NCBI RefSeq assembly: GCF_029633865.1
Contig: NC_079223.1
Span: 4,376,021-4,440,020, forward strand
DNA length: 64,000 nt
Direction: 5' to 3'
DNA from: Lampris incognitus
Taxonomy: Eukaryota; Chordata; Actinopteri; Lampriformes; Lampridae
Each line of letters begins with the position of its first letter. Within the stretch, counting starts at the first letter, position 1. Below the pieces are notes generated by a model. The model was given only the letters and a program-made list of their open reading frames with translations. It was not told the origin of the DNA and searched no databases. Positions 12,405 to 24,690 of the stretch are shown here, in pieces. The position numbers and the translations under genes are program-made.

Positions 12405-13230
12405 GAGGCCTCACAAACTGTCACTGCCAAAATATTGGAACCAATTAATCTTGATAGTGCAACAAACTGAGCTTTTACTGTGGTCTGTTTAATAACATAA
12501 ATTGTTCATGTAGTATTATATGATTTACCTGAGTTGTGTTCACTTTTGATTGCAGCTCTGCATTATAATCATGCTGAGATGTGGCTCTCTTGTAGAGTCC
12601 AGTTTCATGTTGTGAACTCACAAACTGTCACACAAGTAATGGAACAAATTGATCAAGGTAATGCAATTAAATTAGTGTTTGCTGTTTTGCATCATACAGC
12701 TTATTGTTAATGAATTGCTATTGTATCTACCTGAATTAGAACTTGTTTTGTTTCAGCCCTGTGTGAGGCTCTAGGCTGCGTTATAAGCATGCTGAGCTAT
12801 AGCTTTCTGGCAGAGTTCAGAATCATGTTGAGGTTTCACTGTCACAGAAACAATGGAACAAATTAAAAGCCATTCTGGCAAAAGCCATGTACTTCAAATA
12901 AATATATCAAAACTAGATTTAAGTAAATAACTTTTAAGGTGGATACACAGCAACTATTCCAGATTGCACCAGCTAACATTTTTGATAAGCCCTAGCCAGT
13001 TGCTAGCTGAAAAACAGACCTCTGTGCTAGCATTAGCTGTTTAATGGAGATAGCTTAGCTAATCATCTTTACTTCCATATGCTCATTTAGCAACATACAG
13101 CACATTTTCATTGATTACTATTATGATTTTTACCTGAATTGCACTTGTTTGGTTGCAGCTCTGTGTGAGACTGTGTTGCATTGAGACACTGCTGAGATGT
13201 GATGAGTTATGGAGGGAAACTCATTTTGAC
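12405..13230. repeat. Three diverged ~230-bp tandem repeats inside element A
   Basis: The segment order 'TCACAAACTGTCAC ... GGAACAAATT ... TTACCTGAATT... TTTGATTGCAGCTCTG... GCTGAGATGTGG' recurs three times with substantial divergence, starting near 12410, 12605 and 12830. The repeats lie between the gene start and the right terminal repeat, so they may be the element's promoter or terminus-binding region. Confidence 0.6.
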
Positions 13231-13730
13231 AGTTGAGCTTATTTTGTGTAGCGCCATCTGGTGGTCTGAATGTATAGTGACACAGTATTTGTATATTTGA
13301 ACAACTTGATGCTAAAATCTAAAACAAAAATTAAAGAGATAACACTCTCCATGATGAACAGGGCATTTTTCTCACTTTTTTTGAGTTCCCGCCTATTGTG
13401 TGCAGGGCTATATGGAAGATGTACAGGCACCAGGTGTCTTTGTACTCCATTTTACACATCATTAGGGGGGGGTTTAATAATCAGGGGACAATTAAAAATC
13501 AGTTTCAACTTCTTTTGTGTGCAATAAATAACACTTTATCATCAATGTCCTCTTTATGACTCAGAAAAGATTTTTTTTGGAATACAAGAACAACTTTTGT
13601 GTTCTGTATGGGTATTTTCACTATTTTTGTGGGGCTCCTACCCTAAAATCCTTTAGTTGGTCCTAGAGACGCCTCGCGCAGAAGTTGGTGCTTTTATCCG
13701 CTGCGCCCTACTATGTGCGCTAACCCTCTG

Positions 13731-14985
13731 CACTATTTCCTGGTCAAGGCCTTTTTGCGAGCCACTAGTAAGTATTTATCGCCGCAGGGTGGCGCTGTTC
13801 CAGGTCACCAAGGTGCAGGGTTTTCAAATTAAAACTGGATCCTCGTCTTACAAGCTGCCTCCAGGACACCGCGGAGGGCTTCTCTCCAAAACGGAGCGTC
13901 GGAGGGAGGAGTCCAGAAAGGGGCTCTTGTCTGGACACCGTCAGATGAAATGTAGTGTGGAAGTCGCGTCTGCTCGGGCCGCGGTGAAAGACGCCAACTC
14001 CCACAAGGCTTTGCGCCGCTGACCAAGCGTGAGCAGCGCGTTGCTCCGCGCGGTCGCGCTGTGTGACGGGACGCCTCTGCAGGCCGCAGGCTGCAGGCTG
14101 CAGGCCGCAGGCGGGGCTTTGCTCCGCAGCGGTCTGGGTGGAAGCAACGTGGCCTTGCTTTGCCTGGCTTTAGTCCAGACAACTCTCACTAGTCTGGACT
14201 TGAAGTACTGACAAATGTAAGAACCGAGTCCACCGGACACAGGCAGGCGGGTGCCGGGTTGGCCCAAGTTAAACAGAAACTGGACTCGTTTTCTAGACGG
14301 TTTCCTCGGAAATTCTGCAAGGTCCAGAACGTTTGTTGAAACCGAACTAAAGTGGTGAATCTCGTGTAAAGACCGCTACCGGTCTTCAGCCTGCCCTCTG
14401 CTGCTCCGACTACCCCCGTCTAACCGCCCTCACTGGGGTGTTTAATGAGGCTCCCCCCCCCCCACCGACCCGTCCTCCTCCACAGCTGGTGTTGAGGTGC
14501 CCTGCCAGACGTCACAAGTGAAGCCCCGGTGTGTCACGGTACCCTGGTGGGTTTCCAGGACCTGGTGGGGTCCGCGGAAACCCAGTATGCTCACATAACA
14601 ACAGGACACCTGCAGCTGGACCGAAGGACTGGAGGACCTGGTCCTCCTGCAAGACGCTGGGTCTGCCAGAGCTCATACCGGCCTCATCTGTGCAGGCCCC
14701 TTCAGCTCGGGGCCCCCATGGGGGTCCAGGCTGCTCCCCTCCCCTTCCGCCCACTCGCACCAATATGGCACATATAATACTGCACAAATATAGAACCCGA
14801 CACAACCACATGTTCAGGTCCGCACATTTTGCAAGAATGCCCCCCCCCCCCATCTTACCCCTCCCCCCCATCTCGCCCCTTTCCCGTTTTTACTTCCTTG
14901 CCATTGGCTCTTGGCGTCGCGCGTGCAGCGATTCTGTAGTCGCGGCTCGCGGCAATACGCCTGGTTTCTCCAGCAGAGCTATCGA
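13731..14985. other. BAG2 upstream region, no gene seen
   Basis: GC-rich sequence with many short open frames but no recognisable protein. It contains a short CAGGCTG-type repeat near 14080-14115 and C-runs near 14450 and 14835. Confidence 0.4.
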
Positions 14986-14990
14986 TCCTG

Positions 14991-15215
14991 TCAATCATAA
15001 CAATAATCATAATAACCATAATCATAATAATAACACTAATCATAATAACCATAATCATAATAATAACAATAATCATAATAATCATAATCATAACAATAAT
15101 CATAATAACCATAATCATAATAATAGCAATAATCATAATAACCATAATAATAACAATAATCATAATAACCATAATCATAATAATAACAATAATCATAATA
15201 ATCATAATAATCAGG
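14991..15215. repeat. AAT/CAT-rich trinucleotide-like repeat
   Basis: About 220 bp of AATAATCATAATAACCATAATCAT-type arrays with a loose 27-30 bp higher periodicity. The Asn/His-rich open frame across it is an artefact of the repeat. It lies about 500 bp upstream of the BAG2 start codon. Confidence 0.9.
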
Positions 15216-15719
15216 ATAATAATGACTCCAGTAATGGCTGCAGGGAAGCAAGACGACCGTAACGTGGGCAACACTGCGTTTGTTTGTCTTTTCTTTACTG
15301 ATCTTATCGTTTCTGCCCCCCCTCCCCTCCCCCCTCCCCCCCGGCATTTATGTTCTCGATTGTTCCGGAATGTTCGGGAGTTCATAAATGTTGCTATAAA
15401 AGAAAAAAAGACGCCCCCCCCCAAAAAAACAACAACACAACAAACAAACAAACAAACGTGCGGTTTCCCTGCACGCTGCACGTGTCAACTCCTGGCTGAC
15501 CCACGCGGAAACCACCCGACAGTCTCGGGAAGGAACAGCAGCCCTCCGGACCTCCCCCCCTCCCCCCCCCCCCCAGGCGCCGGTGAGGAAGTCCCGGCCC
15601 ATGTTAGGAGATGTTTACCCAGAGGGGCCAGCCGGACGGACGGAGTCCCACCACCCTCCGGTGTCCGCCCGAGACCGAGACCGAGAGCGACTCGGAGTGT
15701 GCAGACTTCACATCCCGCC

Positions 15720-16834
<1,115 letters not shown>

Positions 16835-17100
16835 GAGTGGGGGGGCTGGACGGGTGGTGTTCGGGGGGGGGGGGTGGAGCAAGGCGGACCACACCCCGAG
16901 AAGCTCAGCACCGCTGCAGACGGAGCTCCGCGTGATGGACTGCCGTCCGAAGGGTGGTTGGTGTTTGCATGATGACATGAAATATAAAAGATGCTCCCAC
17001 ACGGGACTTGGACTCTGGTTGTGGTTTATCCGGCTCCGGTTGTGTGTATTCCTGTTGCAGACAAGTTGAAACTCGGGGAGGGGGACAACAAGTTCCCTTC

Positions 17101-17106
17101 ATTAAA
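17101..17106 (+). promoter_or_regulatory. BAG2: Probable BAG2 polyadenylation signal (ATTAAA)
   Basis: ATTAAA lies 267 bases after the BAG2 stop, at the end of an otherwise repeat-free 3' region. Confidence 0.4.
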
Positions 17107-17572
17107 TACTGACCAGTAACCAGCTGATCCTCCAGTGTATGGGGGGGGGGGGTACGTCACCCTCTCACCGGTCTGTACTGGTTAGGTACCTGCTAAAAGC
17201 TGGTGTGGCTGGAGAAGGAGGTTCTCTGACGTCTGTGTTGATCAGGGCAGTTGAGGATGGGCGTCCTTGCCTGCCCAGGTGTTGCTTCCCTTCCTCTGCA
17301 AAACTGCCACATGGGGAAGACCACGTGGCAAGGGTGGGGGCGGTGGACACGGTAAACAAACACCGGTTTACGAGAGGCTTCACAAATTATTCCAAACATG
17401 TTGGTTCGAAATGTTCCGTTTGTCTGAACAATCATGGCGGGGGGTGTGAAGGACACAAGCCTCGAGCCACCGACCCTCCTCCCCCTGACCACCCGTTGAT
17501 CACCTGCAGATGGAGGCCAGTAAACTGACAACATGTGAGGGGGAGAAATGTGGTCTTGTGATTCCCTACAGG

Positions 17573-17795
17573 GGCAGCGCAGTGGTCAGCGCGGTCGCCT
17601 CACAGCAAGAAGGTCGTGGGTTCGAGCCCCGGGGTAGTCCAACCTTGGGGGTCGTCCCGGGTCGTCCTCTGTGTGGAGTTTGCATGTTCTCCCCGTGTCT
17701 GTGTGGGTTTCCTCCGGGGGCTCCGGTTTCCTCCCACAGTCCAAAGACATGTAGGTCAGGTGAATCACCCGTACTAAACTATCCCTAGGTGTGTC
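17573..17795 (+). repeat. V-SINE/DANA-like SINE, 5' half (SINE-B)
   Basis: The tRNA-like head (GCAGTGGTCAGCGCGGTCGCC, GGTTCGAGCCCC) is followed by the central block TTTGCATGTTCTCCCCGTGT ... CAGTCCAAAGACATGTAGG. This central block is conserved in the fish DANA/HE1/V-SINE superfamily as I remember it. The copy stops at the variable microsatellite zone. Its 3' half resumes at 19925. Confidence 0.75.
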
Positions 17796-17800
17796 TGTGT

Positions 17801-17808
17801 AGTAGTAC

Positions 17809-17850
<42 letters not shown>

Positions 17851-17851
17851 C
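17801..17851. repeat. (AGT)n microsatellite
   Basis: About 16 AGT triplets occupy the variable region of the split SINE. Confidence 0.9.
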
Positions 17852-18383
17852 TCTCCCTGGGTCAACCACAAGTTCTTCAGTTTTGCTGCTATTCAGTTCC
17901 AGATCGTTATTGCTTCACCAGTTGACGAGAGGAGACCTCCTTTCTATAAGCTGTCTCATCATGACAGGGAATCAGTCCCACCGTGTTGTATCATCAGCAA
18001 ACTCAGATCATTTTCAGTGTCAAGAGTTTGAAACGCACTCATTATGAGCAGAACAGAGGAGAGGGGACACACCCCTGAGGAGCACCTGAGCTAATGGGCA
18101 ATGAATCTGAAGATCTTTAGTTGAATTTGACAACCTGTGTTCTGCCCAGTAGAAAGTCCAAGACCTGGAGACAGAGACTGATGGAGACCTAGCTGCAAAA
18201 GTGTTGTTAGGGTATTACTGTATTAAAAGCTGAGCTATAGTCAATGAACAGTACCCGAGCTTAGGTGGCAGGGGCCTCTGGATGCTGCAAGATGGAGTGG
18301 GAACAGCGAGATACACCCCCGTTATCCACTGACCTACTGGCCCTGTACGCAACCTGATCAGCATCTAGCACAGCACTGGACAG

Positions 18384-19029
18384 ATGTTTACATACGATAC
18401 ACCCCAACACTTCCATTACAGATGTTTACATACGATACACCCCAACACTTCCATTACAGATGTTTACATACGATACACCCCAACACTTCCGTTACAGATG
18501 TTTACATACGATACACTCCAACACTTCCGTTACAGATGTTTACATACGATACACCCCAACACTTCCATTACAGATGTTTACATACGATACACCCCAACAC
18601 TTCCGTTACAGATGTTTACATACGATACACCCCAACACTTCCATTACAGATGTTTACATACGATACACCCCAACACTTCCATTACAGATGTTTACATACG
18701 ATACACTCCAACACTTCCATTACAGATGTTTACATACGATACACCCCAACACTTCCGTTACAGATGTTTACATACGATACACCCCAACACTTCCGTTACA
18801 GATGTTTACATACGACACACTCCAACACTTCCGTTACAGATGTTTACATACGATACACCCCAACACTTCCATTACAGATGTTTACATACGATACACCCCA
18901 ACACTTCCATTACAGATGTTTACATACGATACACCCCAACACTTCCGTTACAGATGTTTACATACGATACACTCCAACACTTCCATTACAGATGTTTACA
19001 TACGATACACCCCAACACTTCCATTACAA
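18384..19029. repeat. 38-bp minisatellite, about 17 copies
   Basis: The unit (plus strand) begins ACAGATGTTTACATACGATA and ends CACTTCCATT. Variants are C/T in ACACCCCAA and A/G in TTCCATT. Long open frames in three frames follow from 38 bp being free of stops and are not genes. Read on the minus strand, one unit equals the LINE segment VVMEVLGCIVCKHL. Confidence 0.95.
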
Positions 19030-19112
19030 CAGATGTTAAGGAGAAGGGCCTGTAGTCATTTAAACAGCTAACAACGGGCTTCTTAGGTGGCACAGGTATT
19101 AGTACTGCAGAT

Positions 19113-19530
19113 GTTTGGGTTTTTTTATATATACATTTGTTTCTAGTTTATCCCCTTATCCCACCCGATTAACCCAGTGGCATATGGCCGGGACTCTTGT
19201 CGAATAACTCCCCTGGCTCACGTTTCCACAGGAAGGAGATAACACCAGCTTCCTTCCAGTAACACCAGCTTCCTTCAAACAGGCTGAGGCCTCGCTGGGA
19301 TTGCATGACCTTCAGGCCGGGAAGGAGACGTAGGGGGAATGCTTTCGGTTGCTTGGCTGCAGACGCCCGGATGGGCCAGAGGGGTCGCTGGAGAACGACA
19401 AGTCCCCGAACACTACACCGATCTCCACCCACTATCCCTCGGGTAAGGGTGGCGTAATGAATGCCTTAACCCGTGGACGCTCTGGCCGTGACCGGTTACG
19501 GCGAGTCTGGGATTCGAACCTCCCAGCCAC
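19113..19530 (-). mobile_element. SINE-C: third tRNA-derived SINE family, with target duplication
   Basis: Flanked by perfect 12-bp direct repeats AGTACTGCAGAT (19101-19112 and 19531-19542). The minus strand starts with a B-box sequence GGTTCGAATCCCAGACTCG. It ends in an A-rich tail (19113-19135 region) at the opposite side. It is inserted into the LINE fragment. It differs in sequence from SINE-A and the V-SINE copies. Confidence 0.75.
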
Positions 19531-19924
19531 AGTACTGCAGATTTAAAGCAGGCTGGTACTTTACACTGGTCGATAGACCAATTAAAAATACAAGTCAGAA
19601 CAGAGGCAAGTTCAGCAGCACGCCATTTTAAGGTGGCTGAGAACACCAGATCAGGGCCTGCAGCTTTCCTGCTGTTCCAACTGCACAGCAGACACCTGAC
19701 CTCATGGTCTCCAGTTACAAAAGGTGGACTCAGGGGGGGCTTCCACTTCAGACAGACTCTGTTGGCAGGTTGAGGTTTTCTCAGAATGACAGTAGAATTC
19801 AGGAAGTTCATCAGGGAGCTTGGGGGTCGTCATCATTACAGGCCGAGTGTTTGTCCTTATAGTTGGTAATTTTCCACAGTCCCTGCCCCACACCTTTAGG
19901 ATAATAACAAATATGTCCTATATC

Positions 19925-20045
19925 GCCCTGTGATGGACTGGCGGCCTGTCCAGGGTGTCTCCCCGCCTGCCGCCCAATGACTGCTGGGATAGGCTCCAGC
20001 ATCGCTGCGACCCTGAGTAGGATAAGTGGTTTGGATGATGGATGG
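19925..20045 (+). repeat. V-SINE 3' half (continuation of 17573 copy)
   Basis: GCCCTGTGATGGACTGGCGG, CCTGTCCAGGGTGTCTCCCC, ACTGCTGGGATAGGCTCCAG and ending TGGATGATGGATGGAT. This is the usual 3' part of the SINE whose 5' half lies at 17573-17795, on the same strand and in the right order. Confidence 0.75.
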
Positions 20046-20329
20046 ATAAAAAGCAGACAGGCAGAGCAACACCATGTCGCCGTGGCATGTCACCTCCTGA
20101 AGTTGACGCTTGTTGTGTTGTGTTGTGTTGTAAATTAATGGAGGCTGTTGTCTGACGCTCCAAGAGTACAATTTCCTGAGTTTTTGTATAAATGAGTATA
20201 TTTGAGGCCCACACACCTCAGACGCTACAGTATTAACAACTTAATCTGGACCACATGTAAACACTTGTCTTTAGGAATCGCGCTTAATTCGTTAAAAAGG
20301 CCTGTAGTCAGTTTGAACCCGCCTGTGTT

Positions 20330-21070
20330 CAGCTATATGATTACACAGTAAAATATCCAGGACTTCGACAGGTCTCACAACTACAGCAGCCCATCAGATC
20401 AGCCCTGCTGTCATGTCAGGACAGGAGGACCAAGGAACTGCCCCTGAAACCAGAATCGGGCCGCTCTACCAAACTGAACAACCCGCCCAAAAAGGGCAGC
20501 TGTCAGGGAAGTGGCTATAATGGAAGAAACTGCGGTCCAGAGTTGGACAATCTCCTCGGTACGTCACAAATTCAGCCTCTTTAGGAAACTGGCTTGAAGG
20601 GAGCCACTTCTAAGCAAGGCCAACAGTAAGTCACGCCTGGAGTTTTCCAGAAGCCATTTGGCAAAATCTGAGACCTTCTGAAAGAACATTTTGTGGTCTG
20701 ATGAGACTAACGTTGAGCTCTTTGGACTGTAAAACAGCGCCGTGTTTAATGCAAGCCAAACCACAACATCCAGCGACCGTCTTGTACAGGACGCATGGCT
20801 GTACAAATGGGAAGGTGTTACGGTCAGCGAGAGACTTGTGTTTAGGACAGATTTATATCCCGGCAGCACAGTGAGGCAGAACACGCAGCCAAAACTTCTA
20901 CCTAACGGCTTTCAAATTAAAGTTTACATTTGAAGTTTGAGGTTCCAGAATGGCCCAAAGCCCAATGGGTTCAAATCCCGTTGAAAACCTGCGGTACAAC
21001 CTGAGAATTGCTGTCCATCGACGCTTTCCGTACAACTTCAGAACAAAATCAGATTGAACAAATCTACATG
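20330..21070 (+). mobile_element. Tc1-like transposon relic
   Basis: Degenerate plus-strand sequence retaining two Tc1 hallmarks: the nucleotide equivalent of 'W-S-D-E-T-x-x-E-L-F-G' (TGGTCTGATGAGACTAACG near 20695) and of 'W-P-x-Q-S-P-D-L-N-P-x-E-N-L-W' (near 20950-20990). Many frame breaks; the ends were not located. Confidence 0.6.
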
Positions 21071-21428
21071 GAGGAAAAGCGAACGTTCCAAAACACAACG
21101 TTGCTGAGAAAACACTTGTTTACAAAGTTTGGACTCTGGGCAGGGAATAGTTTTGTAAGTAGTTCATTTTAAAAGAAAGTTGTTAAATGAAAATAGCATT
21201 TGCTTCACCAACGTGTTGAATTTGTTGGAGAGAAATAATTTCAATGCATACAAATTTGGAAGCGAAACGGGAACAAAGTTTGGAAAAGTTCAAGGGGGAT
21301 ATTTTCTAGAGGTGAGCCTCAGAACTCGCTCATGTTACAAGCTACTGACAAGGGACAAAAACACTGAACAGAAACAAATGAATAGAAAAGCTCATTTTGC
21401 TGCCTTTTGGCGAGAACAATGCAATTGT

Positions 21429-22073
21429 CTCTCATCTCATCTCATCTTCAGCCGCTTGCCCGGGGTCGGGTCGCGGTGGCAGCAAGCTAAGGAGGGCACT
21501 CCAGACATCTCTCCCCCCAGCAACACCCTCCAGCAACTCCTGGGGGACTCCAAGGCGCTCCCAGGCCAGACCGGACATGCAGTCCCTCCCTGGGTCCACC
21601 CCGGGGTCTCCTCCCAGTTGGTCATCCTGGACCAGTCTGCGATGCCGGAAGTCAACACGCCCCGGCCCCTGCCTTTGCTTGCTGCCTGGCCTACACTGCA
21701 TCCTACCCCAATGCTCACCCCCATGGGTGGTGGGTCCACGAGGTGGTGACTGCGTGTTGTTTTTTCAGGCTAGGCCTGACTGGGCCCCATGGGCCAAGGC
21801 CCGGCCACCAGACGCTCGCTGGCGAGCTCCCTTCCGAGGTCTGGCTCCAGGAGGGGGCCCCGGTTTCCCTTTTCCGGGCGAGGTGCTGTAGCTCTGCTGT
21901 TGTAACTTCGATGGGCTTCTTGGGAATTGCTCTTAGTCTGGCCCCTCCCGTGGGAACAATTTGCCTTGGGAGACCCTACCAGGAGCTACCGCCTCTGACA
22001 ACACAGTTCCCAGGATCACCAGGACACTCAAACCCCTCCACCAGGTGGCGATGCCTGGAGGGGACGTTTTAAC
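21429..22073 (-). mobile_element. 5'-truncated LINE 3' end with target duplication
   Basis: Direct repeats ACAATGCAATTGT flank it (21416-21428 and 22074-22086). On the minus strand it shows the familiar LINE C-terminus WERLGVPQELLEGVAG ... PPRPDPG, followed by a (GATGA)n tail at 21430-21450. The GATG-type tail and truncation fit an RTE/Rex3-type LINE, but the family name is uncertain. Confidence 0.65.
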
Positions 22074-22086
22074 ACAATGCAATTGT

Positions 22087-23094
22087 ACCATACTAAATGT
22101 CTGCTACTGAAATGTGGCTACGGCCTCATAACTCATCCTAAAATCAACATATGTGGTGATCACTGTTGTCACCATGGAGCAGGAACATGTGGCCAACACG
22201 CCTCAAGTGAAAATATCTGCAGAGCTCTAACAGGATACCTGAGCCGTTCAATGTCCCGCTGCAGTCTTCTTCATTTTGCCCACTATGCTGAAAGAGTTTA
22301 TCAGCTGTTTTTCCTGAACGGCTTTGAAACGGAGGTTTATTTTGGCTCATCAAACCTCCGAAAGAACTGAACTTTGGTAATTACACACTGGATACAGAAG
22401 AAAAAACAAGTTTATTCACGTCAGGTTACCACCAGACAACTTCTCAACAAAACACCAGCTGTACAGATGTGTACAGATGTGTGGCACACCTTACGTTGAA
22501 ATACACTTATGACCATTTAATACAATAAAAACTAAACTTGAGACTATCTGTAGTCAGATGTCATCTCAGAATAACTTTATTTACAGTCGTACAGGGCGGT
22601 GGTGTGAACTGGTGTATGAAGGCATCTGTGAAACGGTACAGTAGCAAGACAAGAGGTTTAAACACCTGAGTGACGGCACTTACACATGGCGAACTTCATG
22701 TATTTAAACACAAGCCATGATGAGGAGACGACATGTTCCACCCCGCTGATAAAGTGCACTACATCCATACGAGAAAGAAAAGAAGAAGGCAAAGTAAACA
22801 CGTTGCTAGAGAGGAAAAGAAAGCTTGAGAAATAAAGATTAGTTCACCACATTTACTGTACAGGCAGTAGCAGGAAGAGAAGCGACCGTCCCTCAGTGGA
22901 GGAGGATGTAAACAGACAAGGCGTTGTGGAGTAGTACCATGTTCAACATTCACTGATGTCAAAAAAAAAAAAAAATCACAAAGTAAAAGACATGCATGCA
23001 ATGCAGTTAATGTGCACTAAAAAAAGATCAGTAAACACAGCGGACCAGGTGAAGCTTGCACAAGTTCTGAATAACGTCCTGCGTCTACACCAGC
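22087..23094. other. No gene recognised
   Basis: AT-rich sequence between a LINE and a minisatellite. Minus-strand AATAAA hexamers occur near 22410 and 22568 and could end a transcript from the right, but nothing links them to RAB23. Confidence 0.4.
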
Positions 23095-24690
23095 GGACTT
23101 GCTGTAAACCAGCGGTGTCACTGTAAACCCTCTGTGTCACTGTAAACCAGCGGTGTCGCTGTAAACCAGCGGGCTTGCTGTAAACTAGCGGTGTCACTGT
23201 AAACCAGCGGTGTCACTGTAAACCAGCGGTGTCACTGTAAACCAGCTGTGTCACTGTAAACCAGCGGGCTTGCTGTAAACCAGCGGTGTCACTGTAAACC
23301 CTCTGTGTCACTGTAAACCAGCGGGCTTGCTGTAAACCAGCGGGCTTGCTGTAAACCAGCGGTGTCACTGTAAACCAGCGGTGTCACTGTAAACCAGCTG
23401 TGTCACTGTAAACCAGCGGGCTTGCTGTAAACCAGCGGTGTCACTGTAAACCCTCTGTGTCACTGTAAACCAGCGGGCTTGCTGTAAACCAGCGGGCTTG
23501 CTGTAAACCAGCGGTGTCACTGTAAACCAGCGGTGTCACTGTAAACCAGCGGGCTTGCTGTAAACCAGTGGTGTCACTGTAAACCAGCTGTGTCACTGTA
23601 AACCCTCTGTGTCACTGTAAACCAGCGGGCTTGCTGTAAACCAGTGGTGTCGCTGTAAACCAGCGGGCTTGCTGTAAACCAGCGGTGTCACTGTAAACCA
23701 GCGGGCTTGCTGTAAACCAGCGGTGTCACTGTAAACCCTCTGTGTCACTGTAAACCAGCGGGCTTGCTGTAAACCAGCGGTGTCACTGTAAACCAGCGGG
23801 CTTGCTGTAAACCAGTGGTGTCACTGTAAACCAGCTGTGTCACTGTAAACCCTCTGTGTCACTGTAAACCAGTGGTGTCGCTGTAAACCAGCGGGCTTGC
23901 TGTAAACCAGCGGTGTCACTGTAAACCAGCGGTGTCACTGTAAACCCTCTGTGTCACTGTAAACCAGCGGGCTTGCTGTAAACCAGCGGGCTTGCTGTAA
24001 ACCAGCGGTGTCACTGTAAACCCTCTGTGTCACTGTAAACCAGCGGGCTTGCTGTAAACCAGCGGGCTTGCTGTAAACCAGCGGTGTCACTGTAAACCCT
24101 CTGTGTCACTGTAAACCAGCGGGCTTGCTGTAAACCAGCGGTGTCACTGTAAACCCTCTGTGTCACTGTAAACCAGCGGGCTTGCTGTAAACCAGAGGTG
24201 TCACTGTAAACCCTCTGTGTCACTGTAAACCAGCGGGCTTGCTGTAAACCAGCGGTGTCACTGTAAACCAGCGGTGTCACTGTAAACCAGCGGTGTCACT
24301 GTAAACCAGCGGGCTTGCTGTCAACTAGCGGTGTCACTGTAAACCAGTGGTGTCACTGTAAACCAGCTGTGTCACTGTAAACCCTCTGTGTCACTGTAAA
24401 CCAGCTGTGTCACTGTAAACCAGCGGTGTCACTGTAAACCAGCTGTGTCACTGTAAACCAGCGGTGTCACTGTAAACCAGCGGTGTCACTGTAAACCAGC
24501 GGGCTTGCTGTAAACCAGCGGTGTCACTGTAAACCAGCGGTGTCACTGTAAACCAGCGGTGTCACTGTAAACCAGCGGGCTTGCTGTAAACCAGTGGTGT
24601 CACTGTAAACCAGCTGTGTCACTGTAAACCCTCTGTGTCACTGTAAACCAGCTGTGTCACTGTAAACCAGCTGTGTCACTGTAAACCAGG
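23095..24690. repeat. 19-bp minisatellite, about 84 copies, three unit types
   Basis: Three interspersed 19-bp units share GTAAACC: type 1 GTAAACCAGCGGTGTCACT, type 2 GTAAACCAGCGGGCTTGCT and type 3 GTAAACCCTCTGTGTCACT, with few point variants. Type order is locally repeated, showing block duplications. Confidence 0.95.

Larger units (their letters stand above)
10691..13730 (-). mobile_element. Element A: inverted-repeat transposon with FEN1-like nuclease gene
   Basis: A perfect 21-bp inverted repeat starting GGATTTTAGGG lies at 10770-10790, with its complement at 13631-13651. Weaker inverted similarity continues outward on both sides, including a GCGGATAAA motif near 10730 and its complement near 13695, and a CAGTGGCTTAG-like end. 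The tentative outer limits are therefore 10691 and 13730. No clear target duplication is visible. The minus strand carries one decayed gene (11037-12401), and its upstream side (12405-13230) has three diverged tandem repeats. I do not know a named superfamily for this element. Confidence 0.6.
17855..19920 (-). mobile_element. LINE fragment (Rex1/CR1-like reverse transcriptase), interrupted
   Basis: Read on the minus strand from about 19,900 leftward, it shows SRKAAGPD, then VPACFKSAVLIPVPPKK, then LNDYRPFSLTSVVMEVLG, then VAYRASRSVD, then ARVLFIDYSSAFNT, then GAPQGCVLSPLLF. This is the order of fingers and palm motifs in non-LTR reverse transcriptases of fish Rex1/CR1/L2-type elements. It contains stops and frame changes, and it lacks the ends. 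It is split by a SINE (19113-19530) and by an expanded 38-bp array (18384-19029). It sits exactly between the two halves of a V-SINE. Confidence 0.75.

Noticed and set aside
13657-14267. Several overlapping GC-rich frames upstream of BAG2
   Set aside because: Open on both strands because of base composition; no recognisable protein or splice context.
14531-15262. Asn/His-rich open frame of 243 residues upstream of BAG2
   Set aside because: It runs through a simple AAT/CAT repeat; the frame exists because the repeat lacks stops.
18384-19071. Three long overlapping open frames of 200 or more residues
   Set aside because: They are the same 38-bp tandem unit read in three frames; no protein character.
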